Source: Rhizobium acidisoli (lineage in GTDB: Bacteria; Pseudomonadota; Alphaproteobacteria; Rhizobiales; Rhizobiaceae). Taken from it: 64,000 nucleotides of DNA. Shown one piece after another: positions 26,338 to 35,655 of this stretch; within the stretch, counting starts at the first letter, position 1, and every line of letters begins with the position of its first letter. The stretch is taken from assembly GCF_002531755.2 (NCBI RefSeq), contig NZ_CP035001.1, forward strand, positions 620,001-684,000, read 5' to 3'. A program made the translations under genes and the position numbers. The notes beneath the pieces are model-generated. The model saw only the letters and a list, made by a program, of their open reading frames with translations, ran no database searches and was not told the DNA's origin.

Positions 26338-26418
26338 GCCGATTCAGCGATGTGGCCCGGCACGCAGCCGGCCGATCCGGCCCCTCCTGCAGCCGATCCC
26401 GTTAACGGAGAATAGACC

Positions 26419-27696
26419 ATGACCCGCATTACCGACCTTCGTGTCTTCGATCTCCGCTTTCCCACGTCGCAAAGCCTGGATGGGTCGGATGCGATGAACC
26501 CGGACCCGGATTATTCGGCCGCCTATGTCATTCTCGATACGGATACGCCCGATCTTGCCGGCCACGGCCTGACCTTCACCATCGGCCGCGGCAACGACAT
26601 CTGCTGCATGGCGATCGAAGCGATGCGCCATCTCGTCGTCGGCACCGAGCTTGCCGAGGTGCTCGCCCATCCCGGCAAATTCTGGCGGCATCTGACCAGC
26701 GACAGCCAGCTGCGCTGGATCGGCCCGGAAAAGGGCGCCATTCATCTGGCGACCGGCGCCGTCGTCAACGCCATCTGGGACCTGCTTGCCAAACAGGCGG
26801 GAAAACCGGTCTGGCGGCTGGTCGCCGAGATGTCGCCTGAAGAGATCGCCGATATCGTCGATTACCGCTACCTCACCGACGTGCTGACGCGTGAGGAGGC
26901 CGTCGAGATCCTGAAGCGCGCCGAAACCGGCAAGGCCGAACGTATCGCCATCCTCGAAAAGGAGGGTTATGCCTGCTACACCACCTCGGCCGGCTGGCTC
27001 GGGTATGAAGACGAGAAACTGCGCCGCCTTTGCCAAGAGGCGATCGACGCCGGCTTCAACCATATCAAGATGAAGGTCGGCCGCGACCTGGAAGACGATA
27101 TCCGCCGCCTGAGGATTGCCCGCGAGGTGATCGGTCCCGATCGTTACCTGATGATCGACGCCAACCAGGTCTGGGATGTCGGCCAGGCGATCGACTGGGT
27201 CAAGGCGCTTGCCCCGGCCAAGCCCTTCTTCATCGAGGAACCGACAAGCCCCGACGATGTCGCCGGCCACCGCAAGATCCGCCAGGCGATCGCGCCCGTG
27301 AAGGTCGCGACCGGCGAAATGTGCCAGAACCGCATCATGTTCAAGCAGTTCATCGCCGAGGGCGCGATCGACATCGTCCAGATCGATTCTTGCCGGATGG
27401 GCGGGCTGAACGAGGTTCTCTCGGTGCTGCTGATCGCCGCCAAATTCGGCCTGCCGGTCTGGCCGCATGCCGGCGGTGTCGGCCTTTGCGAATATGTCCA
27501 GCATCTGTCGATGATCGACTACATCGCCGTCTCGGGCATCAAGGACGGCCGCGTCATCGAATATGTCGATCACCTGCACGAACACTTCCTCGACCCCTGC
27601 CGGATTGAGAACGCCGCCTATATGCCGCCCTCTCGGTCGGGCTTCTCGATCGAGATGAAACCGGCCTCGATCAGCAACTATACGTTTCGGGGTTAG
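26419..27696 (+). CDS. L-fuconate dehydratase (enolase superfamily)
   Basis: A 425-residue mandelate-racemase-type enolase. The catalytic K-x-K is in HIKMKVG, the metal ligands are in MIDANQVWD, FIEEPTSPDD and ATGEMCQNR, and the His-containing WPHAGGVGLCEY segment completes the site. Length and the N-terminal RFPTSQSLDGSDAMNPDPDY segment (which closes the active site) match L-fuconate dehydratases. With the lactonase and SDR it gives three steps of the non-phosphorylating L-fucose route; the final diketo-deoxy-fuconate hydrolase and the first L-fucose dehydrogenase are not in the window. A hairpin follows at 27740. Confidence 0.87.
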   Translation: MTRITDLRVFDLRFPTSQSLDGSDAMNPDPDYSAAYVILDTDTPDLAGHGLTFTIGRGNDICCMAIEAMRHLVVGTELAEVLAHPGKFWRHLTSDSQLRWIGPEKGAIHLATGAVVNAIWDLLAKQAGKPVWRLVAEMSPEEIADIVDYRYLTDVLTREEAVEILKRAETGKAERIAILEKEGYACYTTSAGWLGYEDEKLRRLCQEAIDAGFNHIKMKVGRDLEDDIRRLRIAREVIGPDRYLMIDANQVWDVGQAIDWVKALAPAKPFFIEEPTSPDDVAGHRKIRQAIAPVKVATGEMCQNRIMFKQFIAEGAIDIVQIDSCRMGGLNEVLSVLLIAAKFGLPVWPHAGGVGLCEYVQHLSMIDYIAVSGIKDGRVIEYVDHLHEHFLDPCRIENAAYMPPSRSGFSIEMKPASISNYTFRG

Positions 27697-27739
27697 CGCC
27701 GCGCTGCATGGGGGCGTCGTGCGGGATCGGGTATTAACC

Positions 27740-27756
27740 GCCGCCGATACGGCGGC
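27740..27756. terminator. Hairpin between convergent dehydratase and cyclase genes
   Basis: Perfect 7-base stem GCCGCCG / CGGCGGC with a 3-base loop in the 64 bases between two convergent stops. It is GC-rich but has no T-run, so termination strength is uncertain. Confidence 0.5.
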
Positions 27757-27760
27757 ATGC

Positions 27761-29539
27761 TCATCCCGGCAAACCAGCGAGCCTTAATCCCTCGCGGAGC
27801 CGCATCACATCATGCTCGTCACTCAGATACGAGACATCGACGAGCCAGTTGACGTAGTCGGCGGGACCTGCCATCGACGCTCCGCACCATCTTGTCGCAA
27901 CCGCATCAAGAAAGATTTGTCCGCACTTCTTGGCATCATCGATCCGACCGAGGTGACCGTAGGCGGCTGCGCGCCATGCCATGTCGCGCGGCTCTATCTC
28001 GGGCGTGTCGAACGTTCGCTGCTCCAGTAGCGCCGCGGCTTCGCTGTATCGTTCCACAAGGAACAGAAGACGGGATTTGTAGTAATTGTACCAACGGGGA
28101 TGGAGCGGGTTCAGCCGGTACGCGACCTCGGCGCCGGCCAAGCCTTTGAGCGGCTGCCCCAGTGATCCCTGCATCCACGCCCACAGGATCAGAATGGTCG
28201 CATCATTGGGATTCATCGCCTTTGCGAGGTCGAGATGATGCTCCGCCCTTTTGAAGTCTCGCCAGGTCAAACAAATGTAACCCAGAGTGCACTGCACCCG
28301 GGGATCGCTCGGGTCGAGGGCGAATGCCGCTTCGGCGGATCGAAGAGCCTTGATCCGGTTATCGTCCCGTTCCCTGGGGATACCGAGGCCGCCGTCCGAG
28401 GCGCGGTTAAGGTAGATATAGGCGAGACCGGTATGGGCGCGTGCGAAGGTAGGGTCCGCCTTGGCAGCGCTTTCAAACAACGCCTCGGCGCGCTCCTGGG
28501 CTCCCGGCCGGAAGTCGTCGGAGAGGCGGTTGCCCTGTAGGAAGAGATCGTAGGCTCGCATGTCTTCCAGGCGGCGTCTTCGGGAGGTGATCTCGTTGTC
28601 GTCGATGACGCGTTGGGCGACCATGGCCACGATGCTGCGGGCGATCTCTTCCTGGGTAGAGAAGATATCCTCCATGGACGCATCGTAGCGCTCGGCCCAG
28701 CGATGAGTGCCGCCTTTCGTTTCGACAAGCTGCACCGTGATCCGGATCCGGTTGCCCGATCGTCTGACGCTACCCTCGACCACGTAATCCGCGCCGAGAA
28801 TGCGACCGATCTCCCGCAAGTCACCCGTCCGGCCGCCCAACGCGAAGGACGAGGTTCTTGCGATCACCATGAGTTCGGTGAACCTGGCAAGCTCGATGAT
28901 GATGTCTTCGGTCATTCCATCGCTGAAATACGCCTGTTCAGGGTCACCGCCCATGTTTTCAAAGGGAAGGACGGCGATGGCTGGGCCGGTGGATTTTGGG
29001 GCGCTCGCAACGGCAAACTTCGCTCCGCTCAACGGCAGATGATACGCCTTTATAGAGCGCGCGATGTTCTTCAGGCGTTGCTCGCCCACGTACTCGATCG
29101 TGGCGTCGATTTTGCCCTGCAGATGTTCATAGGCTGCACCGGAGATCAGAACATCTCCCGGCGGGCACATTTGCTCCAGTCGCGCCGCCACATTGACGCC
29201 ATCCCCTAGGATGTCGTCACCGTCTACCACGACGTCGCCGAGATTGATTCCGACGCGAAAGACGATCTTGCTGGTGGCATCGACGAGACGCTGTTGGCTC
29301 GCCACGGAATTCTGCATGGCGACGGCACAGGAAACAGCTTCGACCACGGAGGTAAACTCCGCGACCAGACCATCGCCCATGAGTTTGACGACACGTCCAG
29401 CATGAGCGGCGATGACCGGACGTATCGACGACGTCATCAAGCTGCCGAGAGCCGCAAGCGTTCCGTTTTCGTCCGCCTCGACTAAACGCGAATAGCCGAC
29501 GACGTCCGCTATCAGAATAGCTGCGAGCCTTCTCTGCAA
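27761..29539 (-). CDS. Class III adenylate/guanylate cyclase with TolB-like and TPR domains
   Basis: A 592-residue protein. The N-terminal cyclase domain (about 1-170) has both metal-binding aspartates: D12 in IADVVGYSRL and D56 in LMGDGLVAEF, and the ILGDGVNVAARLE helix, so it should be active. Then comes a TolB/FlgO-like N-terminal segment (AIAVLPFENMGGDPEQAYFS) and TPR repeats to the end (ARAHTGLAYIYLNRA, VQCTLGYICLTWRDFKRAEH). This CHD-TolB-TPR layout is frequent in rhizobia, which carry many cyclases. No membrane segment is seen. The signal it reads is unknown. Confidence 0.87.
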   Translation of the reverse strand: MQRRLAAILIADVVGYSRLVEADENGTLAALGSLMTSSIRPVIAAHAGRVVKLMGDGLVAEFTSVVEAVSCAVAMQNSVASQQRLVDATSKIVFRVGINLGDVVVDGDDILGDGVNVAARLEQMCPPGDVLISGAAYEHLQGKIDATIEYVGEQRLKNIARSIKAYHLPLSGAKFAVASAPKSTGPAIAVLPFENMGGDPEQAYFSDGMTEDIIIELARFTELMVIARTSSFALGGRTGDLREIGRILGADYVVEGSVRRSGNRIRITVQLVETKGGTHRWAERYDASMEDIFSTQEEIARSIVAMVAQRVIDDNEITSRRRRLEDMRAYDLFLQGNRLSDDFRPGAQERAEALFESAAKADPTFARAHTGLAYIYLNRASDGGLGIPRERDDNRIKALRSAEAAFALDPSDPRVQCTLGYICLTWRDFKRAEHHLDLAKAMNPNDATILILWAWMQGSLGQPLKGLAGAEVAYRLNPLHPRWYNYYKSRLLFLVERYSEAAALLEQRTFDTPEIEPRDMAWRAAAYGHLGRIDDAKKCGQIFLDAVATRWCGASMAGPADYVNWLVDVSYLSDEHDVMRLREGLRLAGLPG

Positions 29540-29952
29540 GTGTTGCCCCCCAAAGGACCGACGAATTCGAAACGACTATAACACCTATGGCTAGTCGAGA
29601 ACGGCAAGGAAAACCATCGCAATGAGACGGCATTCTTGAGGAAACGATATCTGGCGGCTGCATGAGCTCAGTGCGCGGCGTCAAAGCTGACCGAGGAAGG
29701 GCCCGAAGAATAGGTCATCAGAATTGACGTATCGGCTGCCGGCCGCAGGCTAATGTCTTGACGCCGACAGTCTTTCCCGCAGCCGACGGGCTTCCAATCT
29801 GACGGGACTGCTCCAATTCACTTGGAGGCGGGCGAAGCTTGCTTTTTTTAGCAGTGAGGAATATTTTCAAACGGTGAATGCGGAGGGGGCCCAGCACCAG
29901 CAGGCCAGCAAATTTTATTGAACTTAAACAATAGAATGTTTGCGATCGAGCC
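29540..29952. other. Intergenic region upstream of the caspase/SEL1 gene
   Basis: About 413 bases between the divergent cyclase and caspase genes. It is less GC-rich near 29830-29945 than the flanking genes, and a run of T lies at 29843-29849. Promoters for both genes are expected here. I see no gene: a short open frame on the minus strand (29718-29954) has no family resemblance and no good ribosome-binding site. Confidence 0.5.
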
Positions 29953-32535
29953 ATGCCGAAGTTTCATCACATCCGGAGACTATGCGCCTATCTGCTGACC
30001 ATCGCAGCAATACTGCTGTCGACGGCCACCGCATATGCCGCCATCACCGAAGGTGAAAACGGCCGCCGCGTCGCGCTGGTCATCGGCAACTCGGTCTATA
30101 AGACACTGCCCTCGCTTCCCAATCCCGCCAATGATGTCGAAGAGGTGGCGACGACGCTGCGCGCGGCCGGTTTCGACGTGACGATCGGCGTCAATGTCGA
30201 CCGCATCGGCCTTGAAGATACGGTGCGCCGGTTTCTGCGTTCGACCAGCAATGCCGAGGCCGGCCTGATCTATTATTCGGGGCACGGCATCCAGGTCGGC
30301 GGGCAGAATTTCCTGGTGCCGGTCGATGCGACATTGGAGACGCCCTATGACGTCGAGACGCAGACCATGCCGCTCGACCTCATCCTCAACCATCTCAAGC
30401 AGAATTCGCGGGTGCAGCTGATCTTCCTCGATGCCTGCCGCAACAATCCCTTCAACGCCCAGAAATTCTGGATGGCGGAAAAACTGGAGCCGGTCGGCGC
30501 CACCCGCGGCCTTGCCCGCATCGACAGCGATCTCGGCAGCCTGATCGCCTTTTCCACCGAACCGGGCCAGGTGGCGCTCGACGGTACCGGTGCGCTCAGC
30601 CCCTATTCCGAATCCTTCATCAAACGCGCCAGCGAACCCAACAAGGAAATCCGCCAGGTCCTGACCGATGTGCGCCGCGACGTGATCGCCATGACCAACG
30701 GCAAGCAGGTCCCGTGGGAAAACTCCTCGCTGATGGACAGCTTCTATTTCATTCCGGCGCCGCCGCCGCCGAGCGTCGAGGCGATGCAGCAGGTGAGCGT
30801 GCCGGAAGGGGCTGCCGCCACGAAGCTGACGATCGCCCCGCCGCATGACGAGACCGGCTCGGCGCTGCTCGTCACCCTCAACCAGCTGCCGCAGACCGGC
30901 AAGCTCAGCTTCGACGGTAAGCCGGTCGAACAGGGCGCCAAGATGCCGGCCGCAGCGCTGACGGCGCTGACCTATGATTCATCAGGCGTTAACGCCGGCA
31001 CCGTCGGCCTGATCGGTTACACCGTCAGCGATCCCTACGGCCAGGCGACGCAAGGCGTCGTCGCGATCACCGTCTCGGCGGATGCCGGCGCCAAGCTCGC
31101 CCAGCTCGAACAGCAAAAGCAGGTGCGGCTTGCCGATGCGGATGCCTATTTGAAGGCGCTGCCGCGCGACGTCGACACGACGATCGGCGTCGGCCCGGTC
31201 GAGGCCGGCCTGCCTGACGTACCGGCATCGGCCACCGAGATGACCTTCAAGGTCGCGGCCCTGCCCGACAAGGGCACGCTGCGCGCCGGCGACCGGGTGA
31301 TCGGGCTCGGCCACGTGCTTGAAGCCGCCGATATTCCAGCCCTTTCCTACGAGCCGGGGATCGGCACCGAAACCCAGCCTCTCGCCCTGACGCTGCAGGC
31401 CGCCAACGACGACCTGCCGCCCGCCACCATCACCTTTAAGCCGACGCTCGACGCCTGCGACACCGCCGCCGCCGCCCCCCTCGACCTGCAGGGCGTCACA
31501 GCAGGCAAGCTGCCGAACGAGATTGACCCCGATGAGGCCCTGCCGGCCTGCACCGACGCGATCAAGGCCTATCCCAAGGTGGCGCGCTTCGTCTACCAGC
31601 TCGGCCGCGCCCAGCTTGCCAACCGCGACACCAAGACGGCTTTTGCGACGATCAAGAAGGCGATGGATGCCGGGCATGTCCGGGCGATCGAGCAGCTTGC
31701 CAGCCTGTATATCGTTGGTGCGTCTGTGCCGGCCAATCCCGCGAAAGCGAATGAAATTGTCCAGGCAGGAGCCAAGAAGAACGACCCTTACGCACTATAC
31801 GCCTATGGCAAGAGCCTCTTCTATGGACGCGGAATTAAGGCCGATACCCAGCAAGGTCTCAAGCTCATGCTGCAATCGGCTGATCTCGGCCATACATTCG
31901 CAATGAACGAACTCGGCTATATTTTCCTCAATGGAGTCAACGTTCCCGCCGATCCGGAGCGCGGCATTCGTTTCTACGAGGCAGGCCTCGAACGCAACGA
32001 TATCTATTCAATGAATAACCTGGCCTTGGTTTACCGGTTCGGAAAAGCCGTGCCTCAGGATCTCAACAAAGCGCTGGAGCTTTTCACCAAAGCAGCAGAA
32101 GGCGGCCAGCCTTATGCGCCGACCAACCTCGGCCGCATGTACAGAGACGGCATCGGCGTTGTCGCCGACAAGTCGGCCGCGATAAAGTGGCTGGAGATGG
32201 GCGCAGAACGTGGTGACTACTGGGGAGCGCTCGACCGCGCCAGACTAGCAAAGGACGAGGTCGCAGACCCGGAGAGCACGGCAATTGCGGCGCGTTATTT
32301 TGCGCTCGCAACCGCCGTCAACATGCCGAGAACAGGGGATCCGAAGAACCAAGCTCTAGCGGGACTCAAGTCACTACCTACTGCCGCGAAGAAGAAAGCA
32401 GAGGCAAGCTTTGTCGCCGAGCTAAGTGCTCAGGAGCAAAAAGCACTTCCCAAGTCAAAGTCGCTGGATGACAGGCTCGTCAAGCTCGCCAAAGCGACAT
32501 GGGTCAAGCGAAATCCAAGGTACGATCTCTTCTAA
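29953..32535 (+). CDS. Exported caspase-family (C14) protease with SEL1 repeats
   Basis: An 860-residue protein with a signal peptide (residues 1-30, ending ATAYAA). The caspase-like domain follows at once: RRVALVIGNSVYK, catalytic H111 in YYSGHGIQVGG and C162 in FLDACRNNPF. So the dyad is complete. The middle (about 280-500) is beta-rich with cadherin/BatA-like segments such as YTVSDPYGQATQGVVAITV. The C-terminal part (about 560-790) holds SEL1-type repeats (YALYAYGKSLFYGRGI, FAMNELGYIFLNGVNV, YAPTNLGRMYRDGIGV). The 3' third (after about 31750) is less GC-rich than the rest, which may mark a joined segment. It should act in the periplasm; targets are unknown. Confidence 0.88.
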   Translation: MPKFHHIRRLCAYLLTIAAILLSTATAYAAITEGENGRRVALVIGNSVYKTLPSLPNPANDVEEVATTLRAAGFDVTIGVNVDRIGLEDTVRRFLRSTSNAEAGLIYYSGHGIQVGGQNFLVPVDATLETPYDVETQTMPLDLILNHLKQNSRVQLIFLDACRNNPFNAQKFWMAEKLEPVGATRGLARIDSDLGSLIAFSTEPGQVALDGTGALSPYSESFIKRASEPNKEIRQVLTDVRRDVIAMTNGKQVPWENSSLMDSFYFIPAPPPPSVEAMQQVSVPEGAAATKLTIAPPHDETGSALLVTLNQLPQTGKLSFDGKPVEQGAKMPAAALTALTYDSSGVNAGTVGLIGYTVSDPYGQATQGVVAITVSADAGAKLAQLEQQKQVRLADADAYLKALPRDVDTTIGVGPVEAGLPDVPASATEMTFKVAALPDKGTLRAGDRVIGLGHVLEAADIPALSYEPGIGTETQPLALTLQAANDDLPPATITFKPTLDACDTAAAAPLDLQGVTAGKLPNEIDPDEALPACTDAIKAYPKVARFVYQLGRAQLANRDTKTAFATIKKAMDAGHVRAIEQLASLYIVGASVPANPAKANEIVQAGAKKNDPYALYAYGKSLFYGRGIKADTQQGLKLMLQSADLGHTFAMNELGYIFLNGVNVPADPERGIRFYEAGLERNDIYSMNNLALVYRFGKAVPQDLNKALELFTKAAEGGQPYAPTNLGRMYRDGIGVVADKSAAIKWLEMGAERGDYWGALDRARLAKDEVADPESTAIAARYFALATAVNMPRTGDPKNQALAGLKSLPTAAKKKAEASFVAELSAQEQKALPKSKSLDDRLVKLAKATWVKRNPRYDLF

Positions 32536-32544
32536 AAAGGCGAC

Positions 32545-33216
32545 ATGGGGGCGCCCTACATGAACAGCAATCCAATCATCCGCGTGCTAATGTGCTCGAC
32601 ATTCATCGCAGGCTCAGGCGCAATCCTGCAGAGCTGCATCTTCGATCCTGGCGCCCGGACATTGTTCGCCAGTGAAGAACCGACCGTCAATACACAGCCG
32701 ACAGCGAAAAAACGAACGCCCACCGTCAGAAGGGTAGCCGCCAGGAGCAATGAACCGGCTTTTGTCCGCTCTGAAAATGGTTCTGGTGGAAATTCCAGTT
32801 CTGGCGGTGGCATGGGGGGCGGCTCTGACTCTGGGGGTTCAGACAGCGGTGGCCCCAGTGGGGGGTGGGACGGTTCAGATCGCCGCTTGAAGACGCAAGT
32901 TCGTCGCATCGGCACCTCACCCTCCGGAATTCCAATCTACGCATTCCGCTATGTTTGGGGTGGCCCGCTTTTTATCGGAACAGTGGCCCAGGACTTGCTT
33001 TTGATCCGGCCTGACGCAGTCATGCAGACTGCGTCAGGGTATTATATGGTGAATTATGCAGATCTCGACATCGATATGGTTTCTCTAGAAGAAGGTATTT
33101 CGCTGGCTACGTCAGGAGCGAGCGCCATAGCGGTAGCGCTCTCGGTTAACGCCGCAAGCTGCCGCCGACGGAAACAAGCCGTATCTTCAGAAGGTTTCGT
33201 TCTCTCCGCAGTATGA
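32545..33216 (+). CDS. Exported protein with C-terminal S74-like (tail-fibre chaperone) domain
   Basis: A 223-residue protein. The N-terminus (IIRVLMCSTFIAGSGAILQS, then C) looks like a signal peptide, perhaps of a lipoprotein, though the Gln before Ser-Cys is unusual for a lipobox. A Gly/Ser-rich linker spans about residues 78-108. The C-terminal part (SDRRLKTQVRRIGTSPSGIP, YAFRYVW, VAQDLLLIRPDAV, then MVNYADLDI) matches the intramolecular chaperone domain of phage tail fibres (peptidase S74). The start may instead be ATG 32560. It is 9 bases after the caspase gene and ends at a strong terminator, so the two are probably cotranscribed. It is too short to have a fibre of its own. Confidence 0.7.
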   Translation: MGAPYMNSNPIIRVLMCSTFIAGSGAILQSCIFDPGARTLFASEEPTVNTQPTAKKRTPTVRRVAARSNEPAFVRSENGSGGNSSSGGGMGGGSDSGGSDSGGPSGGWDGSDRRLKTQVRRIGTSPSGIPIYAFRYVWGGPLFIGTVAQDLLLIRPDAVMQTASGYYMVNYADLDIDMVSLEEGISLATSGASAIAVALSVNAASCRRRKQAVSSEGFVLSAV

Positions 33217-33241
33217 TCGAGAAAGCCGTCGACTGACCCCA

Positions 33242-33269
33242 CAAGACTCCGGTGAGACGCGGAGTCTTG
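33242..33269 (+). terminator. Rho-independent terminator after the caspase/S74 operon
   Basis: Perfect 10-base stem CAAGACTCCG / CGGAGTCTTG with an 8-base loop, followed by a short T-containing tail (GTTTCC), 25 bases after the stop of the S74-like gene. Confidence 0.8.
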
Positions 33270-33487
33270 GTTTCCTGCCAGATCAGTGACAAACGACGCT
33301 GTTTGGACGCTTTACACCTTTTACCCTAGTCGATGTCCGGACAACCATCGCTTTCGGGCCGCGATTTGATCAACCTCAGGCATCGCGGCATCATCACCTC
33401 AGGCCCCTAGCTGCGGCTGGCGCCGACAGTGCCGCGCATCTGAAAACACGAGGTAGGTGAGTGAGTTCGGCGGAAACGCATCCCCCA

Positions 33488-33867
33488 AGCTCCGTCATCC
33501 TCGGCTTTGAGCCGAGGATCCACGCCACAACCGCTGGTGGATGTGGTGTGGATGCTCGGCTCAGGGCCGAGCATGACGGAGAACGAGGTGGCGGAAGAGG
33601 CAATCACAGCGTGGACACCCGCGTTAGGAAGGTGGTTCGCACGCCTCAGATAGCAAGACGCGACCCCAGTTCGACCACGCGGCTGACCGGCAGGCGGAAG
33701 GAATCCGAGGCCCATGCCGCAACCGCCGGTGGCGGCCGCGTGGATTCTCGGCTCAAGGTCTGGTATGACCGAGAACGAGGTAGCGGAAGTGGCAAATCAC
33801 AGCGTGGACACCCGCGTCAGCAATGTGGTCCGCTCGCCTCCAATAATAAGGTGCGATCCCAGTTTCC
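33488..33867. repeat. Tandem 191-base repeat containing nested palindromes
   Basis: The 660 bases between 33217 and 33876 hold no convincing gene. At 33497-33519 is a perfect 10-base hairpin (ATCCTCGGCT / AGCCGAGGAT), and at 33552-33574 a 9-base hairpin (ATGCTCGGC / GCCGAGCAT); the pair is framed by CTCCGTCAT and ATGACGGAG, so the whole can fold as a cruciform. A second, decayed copy follows: GAGAACGAGGTGGCGGAAG near 33581 recurs as GAGAACGAGGTAGCGGAAG near 33772, and CACAGCGTGGACACCCGCGT occurs in both. The offset is about 191 bases. This looks like a rhizobial palindromic element that was duplicated in place. Confidence 0.7.
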
Positions 33868-33876
33868 ACCACACCT

Positions 33877-35481
33877 TTACCCATCCAGCCCCTTGAAGCG
33901 CACCGGCTGGTAGCCGCGCATCAGCAGGCTGCCGAGCGAATAGGTGTTGCGGCAAACGCGGCCCTTGCAGGCGTTCGGCGAGGCCTCCATCACTTCCACC
34001 TTCCTATCGGCGGTGAAGCGCATGAACAAGAGCACATGCGAGCCCGGCTTGTTCAGCGCGTCGCCCGGCCGCATTGACCAGGGGTCGGAGAGGCGCTTGG
34101 TGATGCCGGGAATGGCGCGCGTCGTCACGTGCATCTTCAGGCCCCAGGCGTCGCTGACGAAGCCGGAGCAGTCGACGCCGAGGATATTGGATTGCGGCGC
34201 GCTCTTGGTGCAGACATTGCCGGCGGTCTGGCCCTTTTCGACGCCGTCCATGAAATCCTCGAGCCGGGTCTTGCAGCCCCAGCAATAGGGAACGCCCTTC
34301 ACCGTCTGGCCGCGCTTGCCGATCAGATAGATCGGCCGGCGCAGCCGGTTCATGTTGATGCAGCCGGGGCCCGGGTCCTTGCCATAGGCGGTTGATGTCA
34401 CCAGCCAGTTCAGCGTCTCGAAGCCGATCGCCCGCTCGATGACGTCGCTGCGCGACTTCGGCACGATCGCCAGTTTCGGCGCCTTGCCCGGCTTGCCGGC
34501 ATTGAGCGGTTTTGCCGGCCGCGCGACGGCAAGCTTTCGGCCAGGGTCGCGGCCGTCGAGCCGCAGCACCTGCGCCCGGCTTTCCTGCGATTTGAGATAG
34601 AGCACGTCGCCGCGCGGACCGATCGCCACGAAACGCCTGGAAAAGACCGTGCCGGGGTCGATCGGCAGGTCGTAGACCCGGTCGATCGCCCCGTTCGGCG
34701 CGAAGCGCACCACCAGCATGCCGGTGCGCTCCGCCTGATCGGCGGGAACGAGTTCGACCAGCGCATAGGGTCTGCCCGTGGTGTCGATGTCGAGAAGTTC
34801 GACGGTGCCGATGCGGCCCTCGGCAGTCAGTGGCAGCGACAGGAAATTCTCCTCCGAGCTGCTGCGTCGCAGCAGGATCTCCGCCTTGTCGTTTGCAGCC
34901 GAGACTTCGGCGACGATATCGCCGAGCCCGCGGCTCGGCACATATTGAATGACCGGCGGGCGGGCCGCCGGCCGGCTGGTGCTGCGGCCGATCTCGTCGA
35001 CGATGCTGTTCAGCGGCCCCGGCGGCACCGAGCCCATCGAGGCGAAGACCGAGCGGGTGTAATCGTCGGCATCGCCGCCATCGACCGCGCGCAGCGTCTG
35101 CGACCTTCCATCGGCCTCGGTGGAGCGTTCGAGCGGCACGACACCGTCCGACCAGAGGTAGAGTTCGTTGTGGACGACGGCGAGATCTTCCGGGGTGGCA
35201 TTTTCCGGCAGCGGCAGGATTTCGGGCTCGGCCTGCGAGCGCTCGGCGTCGATGGCGAGCACGCGGCCATTGTTCTGGTCGAGAATATAGATGGTGCCGT
35301 CGTCGCCGACGGTGATCGCCGCAGGTCCCGATGCCTCGACTTCCTCACTGGCGGAAATAATGCCGACCGAGCGGCCGCCATCGCCGCTGCGAAGCTCTAT
35401 AATCGTCGTGTCTTTGGCAAAAACCGGCGAGGCGACCGCAAGTGCCGCGGCAATCAGAATATGCGACCCAAAACTACGCAT
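33877..35481 (-). CDS. Secreted beta-propeller protein with NlpC/P60-like cysteine peptidase domain
   Basis: A 534-residue protein with a signal peptide (residues 1-22, ending PVFA). The first two thirds look like a beta-propeller of the NHL/SMP kind (ITVGDDGTIYILDQNNGRVL, ELYLWSDGVVPL, RFVAIGPRGDVLYLKS). The C-terminal domain has the NlpC/P60 features: catalytic Cys in LGVDCSGFVSDAWGLK and His in KPGSHVLLFM, preceded by YCWGCK. Such enzymes cut peptidoglycan stem peptides. I chose ATG 35481, where the signal peptide begins; the open frame extends about 1 kb further upstream but overlaps the divergent gene at 35656. Confidence 0.82.
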   Translation of the reverse strand: MRSFGSHILIAAALAVASPVFAKDTTIIELRSGDGGRSVGIISASEEVEASGPAAITVGDDGTIYILDQNNGRVLAIDAERSQAEPEILPLPENATPEDLAVVHNELYLWSDGVVPLERSTEADGRSQTLRAVDGGDADDYTRSVFASMGSVPPGPLNSIVDEIGRSTSRPAARPPVIQYVPSRGLGDIVAEVSAANDKAEILLRRSSSEENFLSLPLTAEGRIGTVELLDIDTTGRPYALVELVPADQAERTGMLVVRFAPNGAIDRVYDLPIDPGTVFSRRFVAIGPRGDVLYLKSQESRAQVLRLDGRDPGRKLAVARPAKPLNAGKPGKAPKLAIVPKSRSDVIERAIGFETLNWLVTSTAYGKDPGPGCINMNRLRRPIYLIGKRGQTVKGVPYCWGCKTRLEDFMDGVEKGQTAGNVCTKSAPQSNILGVDCSGFVSDAWGLKMHVTTRAIPGITKRLSDPWSMRPGDALNKPGSHVLLFMRFTADRKVEVMEASPNACKGRVCRNTYSLGSLLMRGYQPVRFKGLDG

Positions 35482-35655
35482 GTCCTCGACCCCCGAACAG
35501 GACGATGTCAGGCCGGCTCGGCCTTCTCTGACCGTCAAGTCTTCGAAATGGTAAGATAGATGCGCCTTGTCAGCAAGCCGTTGCTTTCCAAACGATTTGG
35601 AGATTGGCGCCGGCGATAGTACAAGAACATCGTCTCGAAGATTTGCTGGCGGGAA

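Noticed and set aside
29718..29954. 78-residue minus-strand open frame between cyclase and caspase genes
   Set aside because: No family likeness, no ribosome-binding site, and it lies in an AT-rich promoter region.
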